DNA from: Candidatus Aegiribacteria sp.
GTDB lineage: Bacteria > Fermentibacterota > Fermentibacteria > Fermentibacterales > Fermentibacteraceae
Assembly: GCA_021107345.1 (NCBI GenBank)
Contig: JAIOSX010000071.1
Span: forward strand, 1-10,292
Length of the DNA: 10,292 nt
Direction: 5' to 3'
The notes beneath the pieces were generated by a model. It searched no databases. It was not told where the DNA came from and saw nothing but the letters and a program-made list of their open reading frames with translations. Positions 6,778-10,292 of the stretch are shown one piece after another; the first letter of the stretch is position 1, and every line of letters starts with the position of its first letter. The position numbers and the translations under genes were made by a program.

Positions 6778-8034
6778 ATGTTACTCTTGAGCAGATCCGA
6801 ACATTCCCGTAATCCATTCGGCAAGATGAACCGATGGCATGGTTTTGCATACTTCCTTTCGAGCAAAATCACTGTGGCCCTGACTCTTTTCGTGATTGTC
6901 ATGAGTATCGGTGTATCGGGTTTCATGATATTCACCACCCATAAATCAGGTATAGTGAAGGATCAACTTACAAATACCCTTCAGTACCTTCGAACTGTGG
7001 AATCTCCCACCACTCTTCAACTCTCCGAAATAGCTGATATACAAATGCAGCTGGATGAAAGCACTTTCGCCGGTGAACTTCTTCTTTCCGGTTATATGAC
7101 CGCAATCACAATCACCACAGTTGGATTCGATGATGTCATCAGGGAATACGCCTACGATTTCATGGATCAGAAATGGCGAAGGGCTTACAATATCTGGGTA
7201 ACGATATTTGTACTGATAGCCTATATGGCAATTCTTTACGTGAATGCTAATTTCGTAGCTTACCTCGTGGGAACACGCCTGGCGGAGAACATGAAAAGAC
7301 GTCTGCTGCTCAAGAATATTTCGCGTTTGAAAGGTCATTACATCGTATGCGGTTGCAGCGGAGCAGGTAGCGTTGTCATATCGGAGTTCCTCAGAACAGG
7401 AATACCCGTTGTGGGTATTGATGTCGGTGAAGACTCACCTTGCAACTTCAGGAAAAGAAATGGCTTCTTCTATCTTACCAGAGACAGATCGGATGATGTT
7501 CTCTTTGAAGAAGCGGGGATCAGCAAAGCCAGGGGGCTGGTATCTGTACTTCAGGACGATAGTGATAACCTCTATCTGACACTTACAGCACATCTTATGA
7601 ATGATGAACTCAAAATAGTCAGCAGGGCGGCAGGTGAGGAAAACGAGGAAAAACTTGCACTTGTAGGAGCCGACGTATCCTTCACACCATCCATCGCGGT
7701 TGGAAAGAAACTTGTTGCTGGTATTCTCAACAGAGAGACCATGGATTTCATGGAAAGGATGATTGACAGCAAGGATCAGAACTGCAGAATGGAGGAACAT
7801 ACAATCACCGACGACTGCCCCTCGATAGGAAAGACACTGAGTGAGATCAACCTCGGCAGGATAACCGGTATAAGTGTGTTTGCCATAATGAAACAGAATG
7901 GTTCGGTAGTGTACAATCCCGGAGCGGATTACATACTTGAACAGGCTGATGTTCTACTCGCCATAGAATCCCCTGAACAGCTCAAGCTTCTCGCCAGAAC
8001 CCTGCATCGGTCCGGGAAGAGAGGAATACTGTGA
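6778..8034 (+). CDS. Two-TM potassium channel with cytoplasmic RCK (TrkA-N/TrkA-C) domain
   Basis: A 418-residue inner-membrane K+ channel subunit of MthK/GsuK-like layout. TM1 is about 31-52, followed by an unusually long extracellular stretch (53-104), a pore helix with selectivity filter TTVGFDD (113-119), and TM2 about 138-164. The RCK N-lobe is about 185-310, starting HYIVCGCSGAG with the beta-2 acidic end near D215, and the RCK C-lobe (TrkA-C) is about 335-410. Four subunits would form the pore, with RCK domains sensing a nucleotide or ion. Two departures: the filter reads TVGFD instead of TVGYG, and the nucleotide-loop GxGxxG has serine (S194) at the middle glycine. The gene follows the glycosyltransferase by 8 bases with no clear SD, suggesting translational coupling; ATG 6826 is an alternative start that keeps TM1. 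Its stop overlaps the next gene by 4 bases. Confidence 0.88.
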   Translation: MLLLSRSEHSRNPFGKMNRWHGFAYFLSSKITVALTLFVIVMSIGVSGFMIFTTHKSGIVKDQLTNTLQYLRTVESPTTLQLSEIADIQMQLDESTFAGELLLSGYMTAITITTVGFDDVIREYAYDFMDQKWRRAYNIWVTIFVLIAYMAILYVNANFVAYLVGTRLAENMKRRLLLKNISRLKGHYIVCGCSGAGSVVISEFLRTGIPVVGIDVGEDSPCNFRKRNGFFYLTRDRSDDVLFEEAGISKARGLVSVLQDDSDNLYLTLTAHLMNDELKIVSRAAGEENEEKLALVGADVSFTPSIAVGKKLVAGILNRETMDFMERMIDSKDQNCRMEEHTITDDCPSIGKTLSEINLGRITGISVFAIMKQNGSVVYNPGADYILEQADVLLAIESPEQLKLLARTLHRSGKRGIL

Positions 8035-8789
8035 ACTATTCCGATAGCAACGGTCCGGTTTGTGTAGTATGCGGGGCCGGTGAAACGGGGCTTTTCGTTA
8101 TTAAGGAACTCGTTAAACATGGTTTTCCAGTTACTGCTGTGGATAAAGATCCCGATACCCTGAAAACAGCAGCTGACCTCGGTGAGAACGTAGGAACGGT
8201 ACAGGGCAACTGTCTTACAGACAGTATACTGAAGAAAGCAGATCTGATCGATGCACAGGCACTGTTCTGTGTACTTCCAGACGACAGAAGTAATGTGTTC
8301 CTCAGCCTTTCCGCAAGAAGGATCAACCCCGAGCTGGAGATATATTCGGTGGCATCCGATATCTCTGCAGAAAGGAAATTGAAGCTTGTTGGAACAAAAA
8401 GAACTGTTAATCAGGATATTGCGGAAGGATTCAGGATCTCAAATGAAATGATCCGACCCAATGTTGCGAGATTTCTTGACAGAATTGTCTTTGCCCGAGA
8501 GAATACTGAGGGTTATCTCAGTATAGATATCGGTAAGGGATGCCCTTCCGCAGGCTGGACACTTAAAAAGCTGCAACTGCACGGGGACACAGGTGTTGTG
8601 ATAATAGCCGTCAGGAGAAGAAACGATAGCTATGTTTACAGCCCTTCAGGAGATTACAGGCTGTCAGAAGATGATTGTCTTATATGCTTTGGTACAGAGG
8701 ATGACAGGAAAGCTATTCAGAACCTTCTGTGGAGCGTGCGGGAAAAAAAGGAAAAATGGGGCATGCTCCGGCATAAATTCGTGAAATAG
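8031..8789 (+). CDS. Stand-alone TrkA/RCK regulatory protein, partner of the K+ channel
   Basis: A 252-residue soluble protein with one TrkA-N Rossmann lobe (about 10-130) and one TrkA-C lobe (about 160-238). The nucleotide loop is intact: VCVVCGAGETG with G15, G17 and G20, and D38 at the end of the next strand (VTAVDKD). It has no membrane segment. It begins with GTG at 8031, overlapping the channel stop in the GTGA configuration, with GAGAGGA at 8019-8025 as SD, so the two products are made in coupled fashion. The likely role is to assemble with, or regulate, the RCK domains of the preceding channel and bind NAD(H) or ATP/ADP. By annotation habit it could be called TrkA, but no TrkH/KtrB transporter gene is in the window, so the channel is the better partner. 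It ends 3 bases from the opposing tRNA gene. Confidence 0.87.
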   Translation: MNYSDSNGPVCVVCGAGETGLFVIKELVKHGFPVTAVDKDPDTLKTAADLGENVGTVQGNCLTDSILKKADLIDAQALFCVLPDDRSNVFLSLSARRINPELEIYSVASDISAERKLKLVGTKRTVNQDIAEGFRISNEMIRPNVARFLDRIVFARENTEGYLSIDIGKGCPSAGWTLKKLQLHGDTGVVIIAVRRRNDSYVYSPSGDYRLSEDDCLICFGTEDDRKAIQNLLWSVREKKEKWGMLRHKFVK

Positions 8790-8792
8790 AAT

Positions 8793-8869
8793 TGGTCGGG
8801 GCGGCCGGATTTGAACCGGCGACCCCCTGCTCCCAAAGCAGGTGCGCTACCGAACTGCGCCACGCCCCG
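8793..8869 (-). tRNA. tRNA-Pro (anticodon UGG), CCA encoded
   Basis: Read on the - strand it folds into a full 77-base cloverleaf: acceptor CGGGGCG/CGCCCCG, D stem GCGC/GCGC with AGTTCGGTA loop, anticodon stem CCTGC/GCAGG with loop TTTGGGA (anticodon TGG, complement of 8833-8835), variable loop GGGTC, and T stem GCCGG/CCGGC with TTCAAAT loop. The discriminator is A (8796) and CCA is encoded (8793-8795). It is oriented against the upstream operon. Confidence 0.97.
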
Positions 8870-8884
8870 ATCACTGAAGGCCAT

Positions 8885-8914
8885 ATACTACAAATTCTCA
8901 TGCCCGCCTGACAA
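8885..8914 (-). promoter_or_regulatory. Candidate promoter of tRNA-Pro
   Basis: On the - strand, TTGTCA (8909-8914) and TAGTAT (8885-8890) are 18 bases apart, matching five and four consensus positions. The start would fall about 8-10 bases before the mature 5' end of the tRNA at 8869. Position, orientation and strength all fit the tRNA gene. Confidence 0.5.
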
Positions 8915-8934
8915 GTGGTAAATCTGCGGATGGC

Positions 8935-8964
8935 TTGACTTTTACAGCCACAGGAAATCATATT
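8935..8964 (+). promoter_or_regulatory. Weak candidate promoter of the M14 carboxypeptidase gene
   Basis: TTGACT (8935-8940) and CATATT (8959-8964) lie 18 bases apart, upstream of ATG 9027, and match five and four consensus positions. The rest of the 157-base gap between the tRNA and the carboxypeptidase gene is AT-rich and shows no other structure I can support. The promoter is divergent to that of the tRNA without overlapping it. Confidence 0.3.
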
Positions 8965-9026
8965 TGCGCTTATTACAATCCTTTGACTGCTTATCATGAC
9001 TTGCATTTTTGAGAGGATCTATTCAA

Positions 9027-10292
9027 ATGTTGAAGAAACTTGCATTAATTCTGTTTATAATGGCAGCTTTCTCTTTTGCAGGCAGAACAATGCTGTCGAA
9101 TAATTTCAGTTATTCTGTTCCCCATTACTCCGTCACACTCAGAGGCATCAATATGTCGGACATAAGAATCCTTGAGGAACAGGGATTCCTCATCGAATGG
9201 GCACACAGCGGAAAGGCCATGATATACGTTGATGCACCACAGGAGGAAATGCTTCGTCATATGGGCTTTAATCCTGCTCAGGTGCCTATAACAGAACCCC
9301 TTGTACCCTATCCATCACTTCAGGACATTTACGATTCAATTGATGCTGTTATTGCCGCCCACCCGGGAATTTGCAGGAAGGTCACAATAGGCACCAGTGT
9401 TGAGGGAAGATCCATTGTAGCTGTTGTCGTTTCCGACAATGTCTCCACCGAGGAAATCGAACCCGAGATGAGAATCCACGGCGGAATACATGGTGATGAA
9501 CCGGCAGCCTCAACCACAACTCTCAACTTCCTCGAAGTTCTGACGGACAATTACGCCACAAGCCCGATGTGCACATACATAGTGAACAATACTGAAACCT
9601 GGATAATTCCGGTTCTCAATCCGGATGGTTACTTTCATGATCAAAGGACAAATGCACACGGAATCGATCTGAACAGGAACCTCAGCTACATGTGGACCGG
9701 TTCTGGAGGTGGATCAGCTCCATTCTGTGAACCCGAAACCGCCGCTCTGCGAGACCTCACGATGCAGAGCTGGCCGGATATAGAGAATTTCATTAATCCC
9801 TTCACAGCCGGTCTCTCTCTGCATGGCGGCGAGAAATGCATTAATACTGTATGGAACTACACCGAGGTTCCTCTTCCTGAAGATTCGGGACTGATACATC
9901 AGCAGGCAATTGATTACGCCTCTGCTCCGGGAATAGTAAGCTATTTCAGCGGAGGTTTCTGGATCGCCTATCCGGGAGCCAGCTGGTACGCGATTAATGG
10001 TGATGTCAACGACTGGAGCTACGGCGAATGCGGAACTGTCGACCATACAATAGAAGTCCACGAGAATAAGCATGTATCTGACTGGCCGGGTGTTGACAAC
10101 GCACACTACATGGCAATACTGGAGTTTTTCACGAACAGCACCTACGGCATCTGGGGTACTGTAACCGATTCATCCGGAAACCCTATCGACGCCCAGCTTG
10201 CATTAGGTATCCACGACGGTACCGATTCAGAATCACTCAGATTCTGCAGAACGGACGTGACCCTCGGTGATTACCATAAAGCACTTCTTCCG
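9027..10292 (+). CDS. Secreted M14 family zinc carboxypeptidase, 3' end outside the window
   Basis: The frame is open for 422 codons to the window edge. Residues 1-19 are a signal peptide (MLKK, hydrophobic core, SFA before GR), so the enzyme is exported. A short pro-like region (about 20-95) precedes the M14 catalytic domain (about 96-370). Zinc ligands are H155 and E158 in HGGIHGDEPA and H266 in SLHGGEK. NPDGY and DLNRN (N216, R217) supply substrate-carboxylate contacts, and E343 in TIEVHE is the likely general base. All key residues are present, so it should hydrolyse C-terminal residues of peptides or related amide bonds. After about residue 373, GIWGTVTDSSGNPI starts a transthyretin-like carboxypeptidase regulatory domain, which is cut off. 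ATG 9027 is supported by AGAGGA at 9012-9017, nine bases upstream. Further C-terminal sorting domains, common in such secreted peptidases, would lie beyond the window. Confidence 0.92.
   Translation, partial: MLKKLALILFIMAAFSFAGRTMLSNNFSYSVPHYSVTLRGINMSDIRILEEQGFLIEWAHSGKAMIYVDAPQEEMLRHMGFNPAQVPITEPLVPYPSLQDIYDSIDAVIAAHPGICRKVTIGTSVEGRSIVAVVVSDNVSTEEIEPEMRIHGGIHGDEPAASTTTLNFLEVLTDNYATSPMCTYIVNNTETWIIPVLNPDGYFHDQRTNAHGIDLNRNLSYMWTGSGGGSAPFCEPETAALRDLTMQSWPDIENFINPFTAGLSLHGGEKCINTVWNYTEVPLPEDSGLIHQQAIDYASAPGIVSYFSGGFWIAYPGASWYAINGDVNDWSYGECGTVDHTIEVHENKHVSDWPGVDNAHYMAILEFFTNSTYGIWGTVTDSSGNPIDAQLALGIHDGTDSESLRFCRTDVTLGDYHKALLP

Noticed and set aside
6946..7338. 130-residue - strand reading frame opposite the channel
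   Set aside because: It is a shadow of the channel coding frame, with no SD or family-like sequence.
8031..8789. Annotation as the TrkA subunit of a Trk/Ktr transporter
   Set aside because: No TrkH or KtrB membrane gene is present, and the gene overlaps a K+ channel gene that already has an RCK domain.
8713..9006. 97-residue - strand reading frame across the tRNA
   Set aside because: It translates through a perfect tRNA cloverleaf and is not a protein gene.
9714..10106. 130-residue - strand reading frame opposite the carboxypeptidase
   Set aside because: The + strand here carries M14 catalytic residues, so this is a shadow.
1..10292. CRISPR array, tandem repeats, integrase or transposase genes
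   Set aside because: I looked for regularly spaced repeats and recombinase motifs on both strands and saw none; the single palindrome at 4242-4322 is the only repeat-like element.

Overview
The window looks like chromosomal DNA from a Gram-negative, uncultivated bacterium. It has a TonB-dependent outer-membrane receptor, a lipoprotein with an N-terminal lipobox and a secreted M14 zinc carboxypeptidase carrying a regulatory-like tail. Base composition is balanced, and the mix resembles FCB-group candidate phyla such as Fermentibacteria-like lineages. That placement is an impression from gene style, not a computed result. All protein genes lie on the + strand; one tRNA gene lies on the - strand.

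Region by region: (1) 1-972 is the 3' part of an FAD-dependent amine-oxidase/UDP-galactopyranose-mutase-like flavoprotein. Its frame carries a TAA at 37-39, with homologous-looking protein on both sides. (2) 1047-1267 is a cobalamin (B12) riboswitch with a terminator-type expression platform. The 3' arm of its hairpin is also the Shine-Dalgarno sequence of the next gene. (3) 1268-4235 is the two-gene B12-uptake operon that the riboswitch controls: a BtuB-like TonB-dependent receptor and a beta-propeller surface lipoprotein that resembles BtuG, the B12-capturing partner of BtuB in Bacteroides. (4) 4242-4322 is a long imperfect palindrome, either a REPIN/MITE-like mobile repeat or a terminator. 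(5) 4397-8789 is a probable three-gene operon behind a good sigma70-type promoter. It encodes a PHP-domain/GT4 glycosyltransferase fusion, a two-TM potassium channel with an RCK domain and an atypical selectivity filter, and a separate soluble TrkA/RCK protein. (6) 8793-8869 (-) is tRNA-Pro(UGG) with encoded CCA, only 3 bases beyond the end of the preceding operon and facing it. (7) 9027 to the window end is a secreted M14 carboxypeptidase, cut off by the window edge.

How the parts work together: when B12 is scarce the riboswitch should permit transcription of the receptor/lipoprotein pair, giving a surface capture-and-import unit. No inner-membrane BtuCDF genes are visible here. The channel and the stand-alone RCK protein probably form one ligand-gated K+ conductance with a mixed RCK ring. 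Why they follow a glycosyltransferase is unclear.

The most noteworthy items are the riboswitch-BtuB-BtuG-like unit outside the lineage where BtuG was described, the dual-use terminator/SD hairpin, the PHP-GT4 fusion that lacks a metal-ligand histidine, the channel filter variant, and the large palindrome. No CRISPR array, transposase, phage gene or toxin-antitoxin pair is visible.
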